Origin: JAQUPP01 sp041649955
GTDB lineage: Bacteria > Patescibacteriota > Patescibacteriia > UBA2591 > JAQUPP01
Direction of reading: 5' to 3'
Assembly (NCBI GenBank): GCA_041649955.1
Contig: JBAZMD010000005.1
Location: 1-45,990 of the forward strand
Length of the DNA: 45,990 bases
The stretch's first letter is position 1; every line of letters starts with the position of its first letter. Below, in pieces: positions 14,631 through 23,040 of the stretch. A program made the translations under genes and the position numbers. The notes under the pieces were generated by a model that did not search any database, was not told where the DNA came from, and was given only the letters and a program-made list of their open reading frames with translations.

Positions 14631-17615
14631 TTAAACAGCCTTATATTCGCAAATGTCTTTGAAATCGCACCATTGGCATAATCGGCCGGGTTTGGGCGGA
14701 AATTCGCTTTGCTTGATTTCTTTAATAATTTTCTTGATTTTTTCTTCAATTTCTTCAAGTTCTTTTTCGTCGCCTAAAAATGAAATCTTATCCCCTGTTT
14801 CCAAATAATAATAAGTCAAACGCACTGCCGGTTCGCGAAACAAAGATCTGGAAGCCAATTGATAAATCAAAAGCTGCTGTTTTTCATTCGCGTCTATTTT
14901 TTCTTTTGAATTGCCGGTTTTATAATCAATAATTTCTATTCCGCCTTCAACTTCGTCAATCCGATCTATTTTTCCTTTCAGCGCGTATTCCCCCAATTTG
15001 AAATTAAACGGAAGTTCCAATGATTTTATTTTCGGCGGATTTTTCATGAAATTATCGTAAAAATCTTTCAAAATCTTTTTTCCTTTTTCTTTATATTCAT
15101 CTTGATTGTTTTTATCTTCATACCATTCGTCAATCCAGCATTCATTATAGATTTGAGTCAAATCCTTGAAAGTTATTTCTTTTTTTGATTTCTTTTTATC
15201 AGTTAATGACGACGGGGTAAACAATCCAGTTTGCTCTGCATCTTTTAATTCCAAATATTTTTGTAAAAATTTTTGAAGCGTGTTGTGAATGCTCTGGCCA
15301 AAAACCAAACTACCCTTTCCTTTTCTGGGAATTTTAAGAATATGGGCGAATTTATATTGAAGCGGACAAGTTTCAAAAGCCATCAACTGAGTAAAACTGA
15401 ATTTAGTCGGCAATTGATAATCGCTTTTTGATGAAACCATTATTTCTTTTGGAGCTAAAAATTGGCGCAAATCTTTGACAGAAGGAATCGGCTTAGGCGG
15501 AAATTTTTTGTCAATCAAACTCAATTCATATAAAAATCTGGAAAACTTTTTAACTGTTTTGCCGCCGTAATCTTCTGCAGAAGTTAAAAATAATCCGTCT
15601 TTGGCCCTGGTCATGGCGACATAAAACAAGCGCCGTTCTTCCTGAAAATGAATATCGCCCTCGGGAATAATTTCTTTAATCAAAGCCGTCGGTATTTCAA
15701 TGGCTTCGTGCCGCTCGGTGGTCGGGAAACGGCGATCAACCAAATTAACGACAAAAACCCAATTGAATTCCAATCCTTTGGCGGCGTGAATGGTCATAAC
15801 TTTGACTGTTTCCGGACCGCTTTCTTCGGCCTCAGCCGCGACCGCGCCCGTATCCCCCGCGTCCAGCATCAAATCAATCATTTGGATAAAATTGGAAATT
15901 GATTTATCCAAATTGACTTCTTCAAAATTTTTAACTTTATTGAAAAATTGCCGCAGCCAAAAAATATTTTCAATATTTTGTTCATTGCCTTTTTCCGCCG
16001 ATTCGGACAAAAGTTTCAAATAACCGGTGTCTTCCAAAAATGCGTAAATAACCTTGCTGGCATTTTCTTTTTTCGCCAGCTGGGTGTGTTTTTCAATCCA
16101 AACCAAAACTTTGTTCAGTTCTTCAATTCCTTTCGGTGAAATATTCGGAACAGTTGAAACTTTGGCAATGGCTTCGTAAATTGACCAATTTTTCCGATTT
16201 GCCCAATAAGTCAAATTAATCAAATCTTGATTTGGAAGCTTGTCAAAAAAAATCGGCGAAGTTAAAATACGGTAAACAGCCGGGCTCTCGTGATAATTAT
16301 CAAGCAGTTTCAGATAAGCCAAAACATCCATCACAATCGGTTTGGAAAATAATCCGGTCCTGGCCAAAAATTGATAAGGAACATTATTCCAGCGCAAAGT
16401 TTGGCAAAAAATTTCCGCCTGATTATTCGCTCTGACCAAAATGGCAAAATCATTCCAACTCGCCTTCGGATTTGATTTTTTCAATTCTATGATTTTTTTA
16501 ACTGTTTCTTTCGCTTCTTCTTCCTGCGTTTTGGCGTGAATATGCGCGATTTCCGCTTCTCCTTTTCTGGTTGATTTTAAATTTTTGCTTAACAAACCTT
16601 TGAATTTTACGCCAGAATCTTTGTCTTCAAGATAATTTTGTTCAATAAATTTATAAGCCAAATCAAGAATCGCCTGCCGGGAACGATAATTTTCGTCCAA
16701 AAAAACAATCTTGCATTTCGGAAAATCTTTTTTTAATTGAAACACATTATTGTAAGCCGCGCCGCGCCATCTATAAATCGCCTGCTTGTCGTCGGTTACC
16801 ACGGTTATGTTGTTTTTCGGCTGGGCAAGCATTTGAAGCAATTTATATTGCGCCCAATTAGTGTCCTGAAATTCATCTACCAAAATATATTTGAATTTCT
16901 TGCGATATTTTTCCAAAATTTCCGGACGTTTTGAAAATAATTCAATGGTGTAATTAATCAAGTCGCCAAAATCCAAAGCGCCGTTGTCCAATAATAATTG
17001 CTGATAAGTATAATAAGCATTAGCCACTTCTTTGATTCTCCCCGCTTCTCCTTTGACCAAATTGTCGGACATTGATCTGTCGTTGTCCATTTCCAATCCT
17101 TGGGCGTATTCCAAATATTCTTTCGGCGAAATAACTTCATCTTTGGCTTTGCCGAAATGTTTTACCAGTTCGCGGATGAATTTTGTCGGGTTTCCAAGCG
17201 GACGATAATAATCCAAATCAAAACGATCAAAATTTTTCTGAACCAAAAAGCACTGTCCGGCCGTATCAAGCAATTTAAAATCAATGGGCAGACCGATTTC
17301 TATGGCATAATCTCGCAAAACTCTTTCGCAAAAAGAATGAAAAGTGGAAATCCAAAGATCAACATAGCCATAAGGTAATAATCTATCCACCCTTTCTTCC
17401 ATTTCTTGAGTGGCTTTATCGGTAAAAGTGACAGCCAGAATTTCTTCCGGTTTTGCCTGGCCGCTCAAAATAAGCCAAGCAATGCGATAAGTAATGGCCC
17501 TGGTTTTGCCCGTGCCTGCTCCGGCAATTATAATTAAAGGGCCGTTAACATGAGTAACAGCCTCTTTTTGCTGAGGATTCAGTTCTTCTATAATTTTAGA
17601 AATAATTTCTGCCAT
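14631..17615 (-). CDS. UvrD/PcrA-type helicase fused to a RecB-like PD-(D/E)XK nuclease with Fe-S motif
   Basis: A 994-residue superfamily 1A helicase. Walker A 'IIAGAGTGKTRAITYR' is near residue 35, the DExx box 'LVDEFQDTNWAQY' near 247, then 'ENYRSRQAIL', 'VMTIHAAKGLEF' and 'FYVAMTRAKDGL'. From about residue 760 a second domain follows: 'TKFSFTQLMAFETCPLQYKF', 'LKGKIDRIDEVEG' and 'EIIDYKTGNS' give the nuclease D...DxK core, and 'LCQWCDFKDICEY' with the earlier Cys gives the four-cysteine Fe-S cluster seen in AddB-type nucleases. One chain thus combines helicase and nuclease activities normally found in AddAB/RecBCD, so it is likely the main double-strand-break end-processing enzyme. Its ATG is part of the P3 hairpin of repeat copy D. 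Confidence 0.9.
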   Translation of the reverse strand: MAEIISKIIEELNPQQKEAVTHVNGPLIIIAGAGTGKTRAITYRIAWLILSGQAKPEEILAVTFTDKATQEMEERVDRLLPYGYVDLWISTFHSFCERVLRDYAIEIGLPIDFKLLDTAGQCFLVQKNFDRFDLDYYRPLGNPTKFIRELVKHFGKAKDEVISPKEYLEYAQGLEMDNDRSMSDNLVKGEAGRIKEVANAYYTYQQLLLDNGALDFGDLINYTIELFSKRPEILEKYRKKFKYILVDEFQDTNWAQYKLLQMLAQPKNNITVVTDDKQAIYRWRGAAYNNVFQLKKDFPKCKIVFLDENYRSRQAILDLAYKFIEQNYLEDKDSGVKFKGLLSKNLKSTRKGEAEIAHIHAKTQEEEAKETVKKIIELKKSNPKASWNDFAILVRANNQAEIFCQTLRWNNVPYQFLARTGLFSKPIVMDVLAYLKLLDNYHESPAVYRILTSPIFFDKLPNQDLINLTYWANRKNWSIYEAIAKVSTVPNISPKGIEELNKVLVWIEKHTQLAKKENASKVIYAFLEDTGYLKLLSESAEKGNEQNIENIFWLRQFFNKVKNFEEVNLDKSISNFIQMIDLMLDAGDTGAVAAEAEESGPETVKVMTIHAAKGLEFNWVFVVNLVDRRFPTTERHEAIEIPTALIKEIIPEGDIHFQEERRLFYVAMTRAKDGLFLTSAEDYGGKTVKKFSRFLYELSLIDKKFPPKPIPSVKDLRQFLAPKEIMVSSKSDYQLPTKFSFTQLMAFETCPLQYKFAHILKIPRKGKGSLVFGQSIHNTLQKFLQKYLELKDAEQTGLFTPSSLTDKKKSKKEITFKDLTQIYNECWIDEWYEDKNNQDEYKEKGKKILKDFYDNFMKNPPKIKSLELPFNFKLGEYALKGKIDRIDEVEGGIEIIDYKTGNSKEKIDANEKQQLLIYQLASRSLFREPAVRLTYYYLETGDKISFLGDEKELEEIEEKIKKIIKEIKQSEFPPKPGRLCQWCDFKDICEYKAV

Positions 17616-17672
17616 AATTGTCGAAATTTATGAGTGTAGCGAAATAAATTTCGCTACAATTATGAGCATCCC
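17613..17672. repeat. Partial triple-hairpin element, copy D (P3 only)
   Basis: CATAATTGT-CGAAATTT pairs with AAATTTCG-(CT bulge)-ACAATTATG (17613-17664), followed by GAGCATCCC in place of GAGTACCC. The hairpin contains the helicase start codon. A possible worn P1 remnant 'AAGGTTAAAATAAG' lies near 17701; no P2 palindrome remains. Confidence 0.65.
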
Positions 17673-17794
17673 GCTTCAAATCTCAAAATAAAATCAATCT
17701 AAGGTTAAAATAAGCCGAAGGCGCGTCCGCGAATTAAATTAATTTTTTCTATAAACTCCCTTTGGATTTGTGGCGGGAGTTCCATTATGAAAAT

Positions 17795-17823
17795 ATTTTA
17801 CCACAAAAAATACTAAATAGCAA
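17795..17823 (-). promoter_or_regulatory. Promoter for the helicase-nuclease gene
   Basis: On the minus strand, TTGCTA (17818-17823), spacer 17, TAAAAT (17795-17800). This leaves a leader of about 170 nt that contains the AACTCCC hairpin and copy D. Confidence 0.45.
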
Positions 17824-17862
17824 CGAATATTACGAAACTCGCCGCAAATATCTATTTTTAAA

Positions 17863-17898
17863 TTAAATCATTTTTCACGGCCGTGAAAAATGATTTAA
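17863..17898. repeat. 36-bp perfect palindrome
   Basis: TTAAATCATTTTTCACGG at 17863-17880 is followed immediately by its exact complement, CCGTGAAAAATGATTTAA, at 17881-17898. No spacer. It lies between the tatD terminator and the helicase promoter. Confidence 0.9.
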
Positions 17899-17899
17899 T

Positions 17900-17931
17900 G
17901 ATAAAAAGAGTTATTAGCAACCCTTTTTATC
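17900..17931 (-). terminator. Terminator-like hairpin after tatD
   Basis: GATAAAAAG (17900-17908) pairs with CTTTTTATC (17923-17931), about 20 nt after the tatD stop on the minus strand. The stem has T-runs but the loop-distal T tract is weak. Confidence 0.45.
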
Positions 17932-17951
17932 AAATTTTATTTTATTAAATT

Positions 17952-18803
17952 TTAATTTAAATGGAATAATTTAACTGCGTTTTGAGTGGTTATTTTTATA
18001 ACTTCTCCCAACGGCAATCCTTTAATTTCGGCGATTTTTTCAGCCATAAAACGGACATAAGAAGGTTCGTTTTGTTCTCCACGATGAGGTTCTGGCGCCA
18101 AGAATGGACAATCAGTTTCAATTAATATTCTATTTAAATCAACATTTTTGACAACCTCTGAAAGAGAATGCGTATTCTTGAAAGTAATAACTCCGGTAAA
18201 TCCCAAATAAAAACCTAAATCTAAAAATTTTTGAGCAATTTCCATATCAGACGTAAAACAATGAATCACGCCAGCAAGCGCTGACTGACATTGACTTGAC
18301 GCTGACTGCCGCGGAAAATTCGTTTGAATAATATCTAATAAATCTTGGTAAGCATCTTTCGGATTTTCCTTGCTGCCGCGGCAATGAATTATTATCGGCA
18401 AATTTAATTTTTGAGCCAATTCCAAATGTTGTTTAAAAACTTTTTTTTGTTTTTCGCGTTCCGCATTATCCGTTATGTGATAATAATCAAGTCCCGTCTC
18501 CCCTATTGCCTTGATTTTATCCGAATTCAAGCGAATTAAATCAATATATTTTTCCGAATCAAAATTTTCTTTTTCAACATGAACAGGATGAAGTCCGACA
18601 GCGGCATAACAATTTTCTCCGCTCGAGGCGGATCGGCCTTGGGCCGAAAATTCGTTGGCAATGGCTACGGCCTTTTGACTTGTCTTCAAATCAGTACCAA
18701 CATTAATAATCGCTTTGACGCCATTATCAAAACTTCTTTTAATTACTTCTTCATAATTATTATCAAAAGCTTTAAAATTGAGATGGCTGTGAGTATCTAT
18801 CAT
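17952..18803 (-). CDS. tatD: TatD-family metal-dependent hydrolase (DNase) with two in-frame insertions
   Basis: A 283-residue TIM-barrel hydrolase. The first metal site is 'MIDTHSHLNFKAF', then 'AIGETGLDYYHI', 'LPIIIHCRGS', 'GVIHCFTSD' and 'ILIETDCPFLAPEPHRG', so all metal ligands are present. TatD enzymes act as 3'-5' exonucleases or DNases in repair. The family is usually about 255-265 residues, and the excess is accounted for by two polar inserts: 'FSAQGRSASSGEN' before 'YAAVGLHP' (cloverleaf palindrome 18611-18652) and 'RQSASSQCQSALA' before 'GVIHCF' (18269-18314). Both are in frame and in surface-loop positions. Repeat copy E fills the gap to the upstream secreted-protein gene. Confidence 0.9.
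   Translation of the reverse strand: MIDTHSHLNFKAFDNNYEEVIKRSFDNGVKAIINVGTDLKTSQKAVAIANEFSAQGRSASSGENCYAAVGLHPVHVEKENFDSEKYIDLIRLNSDKIKAIGETGLDYYHITDNAEREKQKKVFKQHLELAQKLNLPIIIHCRGSKENPKDAYQDLLDIIQTNFPRQSASSQCQSALAGVIHCFTSDMEIAQKFLDLGFYLGFTGVITFKNTHSLSEVVKNVDLNRILIETDCPFLAPEPHRGEQNEPSYVRFMAEKIAEIKGLPLGEVIKITTQNAVKLFHLN
18269..18314. repeat. Imperfect palindromic insert in tatD
   Basis: On the coding strand CAGTCAGCG pairs imperfectly with CGCTTGCTG, with GTCAAG/GTCAGTC repeats between. It encodes 'RQSASSQCQSALA' between the alpha-helix and the 'GVIHCF' strand. Similar in words to the tract in the GT2 gene at 9342-9366. Confidence 0.45.
18611..18652. repeat. Cloverleaf palindrome inserted in frame in tatD
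   Basis: 42 bp = 14 codons. Outer arms AATTTTC / GAAAATT enclose two hairpins, TCCGC-CTCGA-type and GGCC-TTG-GGCC. It is read as 'FSAQGRSASSGEN' just before 'YAAVGLHP'. Confidence 0.75.
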
Positions 18804-19047
18804 ACCAAATTTCTTAAAATTTTAAATTTAAACAGAGTGAAAACGCAAAAATTTTACTAGAAATTTGCGTACTCCCTCCTTTATCTCAACGATAAATTTT
18901 CGATAATCGTTAAAATAAAAGGCGAAACCGCTTCGCTTTTGGAAGATTATAAATTGATAGACTTTCGATGGAGTAAAGGAGGGGGTAAAGGTTTTGCTAC
19001 TAAATTTTGTTCGTCCTTACAGTCCTCCAAAATTTAGAAAAAACTCT
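18801..19047. repeat. Triple-hairpin intergenic element, copy E
   Basis: P3: CAAATTTCT-TAAAATTTT pairs with AAAATTTTA-(CT bulge)-AGAAATTTG next to the tatD start. P2: 114-nt palindrome 18872-18985, ends CTCCCTCCTTTA / TAAAGGAGGGGG; its interior matches copy A read on the other strand. P1: an altered stem, GTTTT...CTAAATTTTG / CAAAATTTAG...AAAAC (18990-19044), ending at the stop of the upstream gene. Confidence 0.78.
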
Positions 19048-20523
19048 TTAGAATATGGGACTGGCTTCGGTGTAATATTTTAATTCTCTGGCATCAACAT
19101 TAACTATATCTGAAGTGGTAAATCCTAATTTTTTAATAACCTCAGGCGAAGTCACCCATCTGATTATTTTCTGATCAAGAAAGTAAACTTTTGTGTCTCC
19201 TTTGGCTCTGATTAAACAATTGTCCGGAATAACATTAAGTATGTCATTCGGCAAAGTAACGATCTCGGTTGTGCGACCATAAAAATTAATAACTTTAATA
19301 TCCGGCATATATCTTTTAAATCCTGAACTGGTGATTAAGTAAACTTTTTTATCATCTTTGGCTCTGATAAATTTAAATAAAGGAACTTTACTGATACTTG
19401 AATTAATTACCACATCCTTTGAAGTGGCGTTAAGTTTATCCAAAATTTGAGGATCTCTTATCCAAAATCGGCGATTGTTCAAGACAAACCAAACTTTCGG
19501 ATCATTTTTAATTCTGGCAAAAATCGTGCCTTTGATTTTGTTAGCTTTATTTTTGTTGGTCTCAAAAGTTTTTGAAATTATTTCCGTTTGGCCGGGAATT
19601 CCTTTTGAACAAAGACAATAAATCGGCGGAATACAATTCACGCCCAAAAGACTGCTTTTCCATGAATCAGCTTCGGCAAAATGTTTGGAATTTATATCTT
19701 CCAGTCTGACCCACATTATATAATAACCGCCTGAATCGCCCGTTAAATATCCGTATTTAAAATCATTACTCGTTACTTTAGGCTGCGTGAAAAAACCGTT
19801 TGTATAACTTTTGCGCCAAGTCAATGAAGCGGAATCCAAAACGTCTTTTAATAATTTCCATTGATAATCTTTATTTTCTCTGTTGTCATTGGATATGCTT
19901 ACGGCCGGATATATGACAAAATCTTTATAATAATTTTTAATAATATCTCTTAATTTTTTCAAGTCAGAGACCCTGGTATTGTCGCGATTAGTCGGTCCGG
20001 CGTCAGAACGATCTTCTAATTCCACTCTCACTCTTAATTCACGAATTACCGGCGTCAAAAGCGGATTTTCGCTGGCTAAAAATATTCTCAAACGCATTTT
20101 TCTGACTCTGCCGTCCGGTTGATACGGATCTCCCCAATCAAACGGATTCAAGGGATATTCTCTGACGCTATTTTCAAAAGTGACAAAACCTAAAATGGTT
20201 GTTCCAGCCGGCCGATCAAAAGTGCCGTCCAAAGTCACATTTAAAATATCCTGATTAAAACTGATTTCATTGGTCCATAAAACACCGTTAGACATATAAT
20301 TGTTGCTGCCCGACTCTTTATTCAATGTAACGCTGTTTTTTGACCATTTAACAGTACTTTGCGCCGTATTGATAGCGGATTGAGAACCAAAATCTGTTTT
20401 CCAGCTACCTGTCTCAATTGTCGCCGCTCCCCTGGGCGGAAGATAATCAGCAAGAGCCCCTTGCAAAGGAGTTAAAACAAAAGAGATGACAATTAAAATA
20501 ATTGGAAATTTATATTTATTCAT
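19048..20523 (-). CDS. Secreted hypothetical protein with C-terminal ~55-residue repeats
   Basis: 491 residues from ATG 20523. An N-terminal signal peptide ('KFPIILIVISFVLTPLQGALA') precedes a beta-rich region. The C-terminal ~170 residues hold three related units around 'PKVWFVLNNRRFWIRDPQIL', 'KKVYLITSSGFKRYMPDIKV' and 'TKVYFLDQKIIRWVTSPEVI', each with a K-V-(Y/W) strand, an aromatic turn and a closing strand. Such units are common in secreted CPR proteins, where their function is unknown. ATG 20523 is preferred over a start six codons earlier because the -10 box ends at 20530, making the mRNA leaderless. Its stop is adjacent to repeat copy E, and tatD is probably co-transcribed. Confidence 0.65.
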   Translation of the reverse strand: MNKYKFPIILIVISFVLTPLQGALADYLPPRGAATIETGSWKTDFGSQSAINTAQSTVKWSKNSVTLNKESGSNNYMSNGVLWTNEISFNQDILNVTLDGTFDRPAGTTILGFVTFENSVREYPLNPFDWGDPYQPDGRVRKMRLRIFLASENPLLTPVIRELRVRVELEDRSDAGPTNRDNTRVSDLKKLRDIIKNYYKDFVIYPAVSISNDNRENKDYQWKLLKDVLDSASLTWRKSYTNGFFTQPKVTSNDFKYGYLTGDSGGYYIMWVRLEDINSKHFAEADSWKSSLLGVNCIPPIYCLCSKGIPGQTEIISKTFETNKNKANKIKGTIFARIKNDPKVWFVLNNRRFWIRDPQILDKLNATSKDVVINSSISKVPLFKFIRAKDDKKVYLITSSGFKRYMPDIKVINFYGRTTEIVTLPNDILNVIPDNCLIRAKGDTKVYFLDQKIIRWVTSPEVIKKLGFTTSDIVNVDARELKYYTEASPIF

Positions 20524-20529
20524 ATTATT

Positions 20530-20558
20530 ATGATAGCACAAAAAATCGGTTTTGTCAA
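20530..20558 (-). promoter_or_regulatory. Leaderless promoter of the secreted-protein gene
   Basis: On the minus strand, TTGACA (20553-20558), spacer 17, TATCAT (20530-20535). The predicted start falls on or next to the ATG at 20523. Confidence 0.65.
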
Positions 20559-20575
20559 CTTATCAATTAATATAA

Positions 20576-20606
20576 AAAGTAGAAAGTTTTTTGGGCTTTC
20601 TACTTT
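20576..20606 (-). terminator. Terminator of the DUF5701-like gene
   Basis: AAAGTAGAAAG (20577-20586) pairs with CTTTCTACTTT (20596-20606). On the minus strand a TTTTTATATT tail follows. Confidence 0.75.
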
Positions 20607-20621
20607 GTTTTTAAATAAAAA

Positions 20622-21263
20622 CTACGACTCTTGATTGCAAACAACCGTGCAGTAATGCGGTTCGCCATAATTACCGCCAAGATTGGTCGTTAATTGAGGC
20701 TCGGCAATACTAGAGGAACTGGGACCAAAATTCAAACCTACTATTTTATCTTCGAAATCTTGCAAACGATCATCATATTCATGATACATTTCGCCGGGAA
20801 ATGTGTAGTAACATTTTATCATTCCTCCTTTGATTTCGTCGCCAAAAATTATTCGATGGACAAAAAATGCCACACTCTCTGTCAAAGTTAACGGCCTGAA
20901 TCCTTTCGCCTTTATTTTTTCCGCTTCGGTTGGCTCATCTTTTTTCCCTATATAAATGTCTGCAAAAACATGAACATTATTAATCCAATAGGGTTTATCC
21001 GGTATTTTTATTTCTTTTAATCTTGTCCTAGCTGATTGAAGATTGGGAAGACTTTCTATGCCAACCAATTGCAACTGTCGTCTAAGCAAAAGATGATTTT
21101 CCGGAATTACCAATATGGAATCATTATTGGTAATTGGTTCAGGAATTCGTTTGAGAAATTCTTTCCGGCTTAATCCCATAATTCTGGGATAATTATAATG
21201 CATAAAATGAGACACGTGATCTTTTCTTAATTTTTCCAAAGAACTTATTTTTTCTTCTTTCAT
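20622..21263 (-). CDS. DUF5701-like hypothetical protein
   Basis: 213 residues. The layout recalls DUF5701: an N-terminal 'NYPRIMGLSRKEFLKRIP', then 'SILVIPENHLLLRRQLQLVG', 'KPYWINNVHVFADI', 'KGFRPLTLTESVAFFVHR' and a C-terminal 'EPQLTTNLGGNYGEPHYCTV' ending with two cysteines. This is pattern memory rather than a search result. DUF5701 has no known activity. AGGAGG six bases before the ATG fixes the start, and it is monocistronic between its own promoter and terminator. Confidence 0.5.
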   Translation of the reverse strand: MKEEKISSLEKLRKDHVSHFMHYNYPRIMGLSRKEFLKRIPEPITNNDSILVIPENHLLLRRQLQLVGIESLPNLQSARTRLKEIKIPDKPYWINNVHVFADIYIGKKDEPTEAEKIKAKGFRPLTLTESVAFFVHRIIFGDEIKGGMIKCYYTFPGEMYHEYDDRLQDFEDKIVGLNFGPSSSSIAEPQLTTNLGGNYGEPHYCTVVCNQES

Positions 21264-21294
21264 TTTTCCTCCTTTTTATTTACTGGTTAATTAT

Positions 21295-21323
21295 ATAATA
21301 ACATTTTATTTATTTTTTGTCAA
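21295..21323 (-). promoter_or_regulatory. Promoter of the DUF5701-like gene
   Basis: On the minus strand, TTGACA (21318-21323), spacer 17, TATTAT (21295-21300). Confidence 0.7.
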
Positions 21324-21326
21324 ATC

Positions 21327-21355
21327 AAAAAGCGCTGTTGCAAAACAGCGCTTTT
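21327..21355 (-). terminator. Terminator at the end of the ECF-sigma/MacAB operon
   Basis: AAAAGCGCTGTT (21328-21339) pairs with AACAGCGCTTTTT (21343-21355). On the minus strand a T run follows the stem. Confidence 0.8.
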
Positions 21356-21369
21356 TAAATATAAAATAC

Positions 21370-21786
21370 TTATTTTTGAATTTGCGGCGTGGCAGGTCTT
21401 AATTGAATTGATTTAGCGGTAATACTACCGTCTGAATTAGCAGGACCATTTACCATGACATTCTCCCCTATTTTTAAATCAGCAGCTGATCCTTGAGAAA
21501 ATTTCATAACTTGGGTCGTGTCGGAATAAAAAATAATTTTTGATCCGCCGTCATTCAATTTAACGGTAATGCTTTTATCATCTTGAGAAATAATTTCTCC
21601 ACTGGCAGAATTTGCGCCGCCTTGTTTATTTCCTGTCGGGGCCATGCCGTTTCCCATTTGTTGCCTGCCAAAATTTTGTTTCGCAAAATTTAAGCGGGTA
21701 CTTTGGGCATATTTCATACCCCCCAAAAAAACTCCCCCGCCCACCACGACGACTAATATTATAATAATCGGTAAAATTTTTTTCAT
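21370..21786 (-). CDS. Membrane-anchored DUF5666-like protein
   Basis: 138 residues: an N-terminal hydrophobic anchor ('ILPIIIILVVVVGGGVFLGG'), a low-complexity Gly/Asn/Gln linker, and a small beta domain 'GEIISQDDKSITVKLNDGGS' ... 'DLKIGENVMVNGPANSDGSI' ... 'AKSIQL', typical of DUF5666. It probably faces outside. The same domain type occurs at 26416-26907, so the operon begins and ends with one. It is the last gene, 30 nt after the MacB permease, and followed by a terminator. Function unknown; an accessory or stress-sensing role with the MacAB transporter is inference from position. Confidence 0.7.
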   Translation of the reverse strand: MKKILPIIIILVVVVGGGVFLGGMKYAQSTRLNFAKQNFGRQQMGNGMAPTGNKQGGANSASGEIISQDDKSITVKLNDGGSKIIFYSDTTQVMKFSQGSAADLKIGENVMVNGPANSDGSITAKSIQLRPATPQIQK

Positions 21787-21816
21787 AATTTTTTAATTAT
21801 TACTTATAAACTTATT

Positions 21817-23040
21817 TTATTCGTATCTCAATGCTAAAATCGGATTTAACCCTGCGGCACGGCGGGCTGGGTAATAACCGAAAATAATTCCAATCGCGGC
21901 CGATACGCCGAAAGCCAACAAAATTGACGATAATGATATCTTAGTGGCAATATTGCCAAATTGAGTAATGCCAAGCGAAACAAGCCAGCCGAACAAAATA
22001 CCGATGATTCCGCCTAAAAACGTAACCATCACGGCTTCGGTTAAAAATTGAATATTAATTTCCGATCTTTTTGCGCCAATGGCTTTTCGCAAACCGATTT
22101 CTCTTGTCCGCTCAGTAACATTAGTCAACATCATATTCATAATACCGATGCCGCCGACAATCAAAGAAATTCCGGCAATCGCCGCCAAAAGCATTGTTAA
22201 AGTTTTAGTTATTGAAGACGCGCTTTCCACAATATCGGATTGATTCATAGTACTGAAATCAGCCAGTGCAGAATTTGAAATATTATGGCGGCTTAATAAT
22301 AATGTTGTAATTTGAGCTTGCAATTCAGTCATTGATTCTTGATCAATCGCTTCCACATTAATCGTGCTTAAATATTCGCTGCCGGCTAAAAAACGCTGAG
22401 CAGTAGATAAAGGAATAAAAATCTGATCATCTTGATTGCTGAAACCGCTTCCGCCTTTTTCTTTTGTAAGACCGATAACTTTAAATTCAATTTTTTTAAT
22501 GCGAATTGTTTGGCCGACCGGATTTACATTTTCACCGAAAAGATCATCTCTGACCGTCGGACCGATAACCGCCACTTTTGATGAACTTTGCACGTTTTGA
22601 TCAGAAATGAAAGAACCGATATCAATTTGAACATTTTTAACTGAAGGATAGGAGGCAGTTGTTCCGACAATTGAAGTATTGGTATTTTTACCTTTTGTCG
22701 TAACTTGATAGCGACTGGAAAGTTCGGGAGCAACAGCCTTAACGAGACTAAGTTGTTCTTGAATAGCGTCGGAATCCGCCGGTTTTAACGTTTGCGCCGA
22801 TCCCCGACCCGCGCTCACCTGAGTGCCGACCCCTCTTTGAAAACTGGGCATTACGATAATTAAATTTGAGCCGATTGATTGAATGCTTGATTCTATGGAA
22901 CCTGTCGCGCCTTGACCGAGGGAAATCATAACGATAACCGATCCAATACCAATCACAATACCAAGAACAGTTAGACCTGTTCGAGCTTTATTGGCAATTA
23001 ATGCCGAAGATGTTTCTTGAAATAAATCAGAGATAAGCAT
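21817..23040 (-). CDS. macB: MacB-type ABC transporter permease (FtsX/MacB-PCD)
   Basis: 407 residues. The N-terminal helix follows 'ANKARTGLTVLGIVIGIGSV'. A large extracytoplasmic MacB_PCD domain (about residues 45-270) contains 'DIGSFISDQ' and 'VIGPTVRDDLFGENVNPVGQ'. Three C-terminal helices carry 'GGIGIMNMMLTNVTERTREI' and 'GLRKAIGAKRSEINIQFLTE', the FtsX-family signature. It works as a dimer with the separate ATPase at 23203-23916 and the MacA-like adaptor at 24208-26088 to export peptides, lipids or drugs by mechanotransmission. Repeat copy F fills the gap between the ATPase stop and this start. Confidence 0.9.
   Translation of the reverse strand: MLISDLFQETSSALIANKARTGLTVLGIVIGIGSVIVMISLGQGATGSIESSIQSIGSNLIIVMPSFQRGVGTQVSAGRGSAQTLKPADSDAIQEQLSLVKAVAPELSSRYQVTTKGKNTNTSIVGTTASYPSVKNVQIDIGSFISDQNVQSSSKVAVIGPTVRDDLFGENVNPVGQTIRIKKIEFKVIGLTKEKGGSGFSNQDDQIFIPLSTAQRFLAGSEYLSTINVEAIDQESMTELQAQITTLLLSRHNISNSALADFSTMNQSDIVESASSITKTLTMLLAAIAGISLIVGGIGIMNMMLTNVTERTREIGLRKAIGAKRSEINIQFLTEAVMVTFLGGIIGILFGWLVSLGITQFGNIATKISLSSILLAFGVSAAIGIIFGYYPARRAAGLNPILALRYE

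Larger units (their letters stand above)
17616..17951. other. Non-coding stretch between the helicase and tatD
   Basis: No gene seen. It holds repeat copy D, a hairpin AACTCCC...GGGAGTT (about 17756-17782), the helicase promoter, a 36-bp perfect palindrome and the tatD terminator. Confidence 0.6.
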
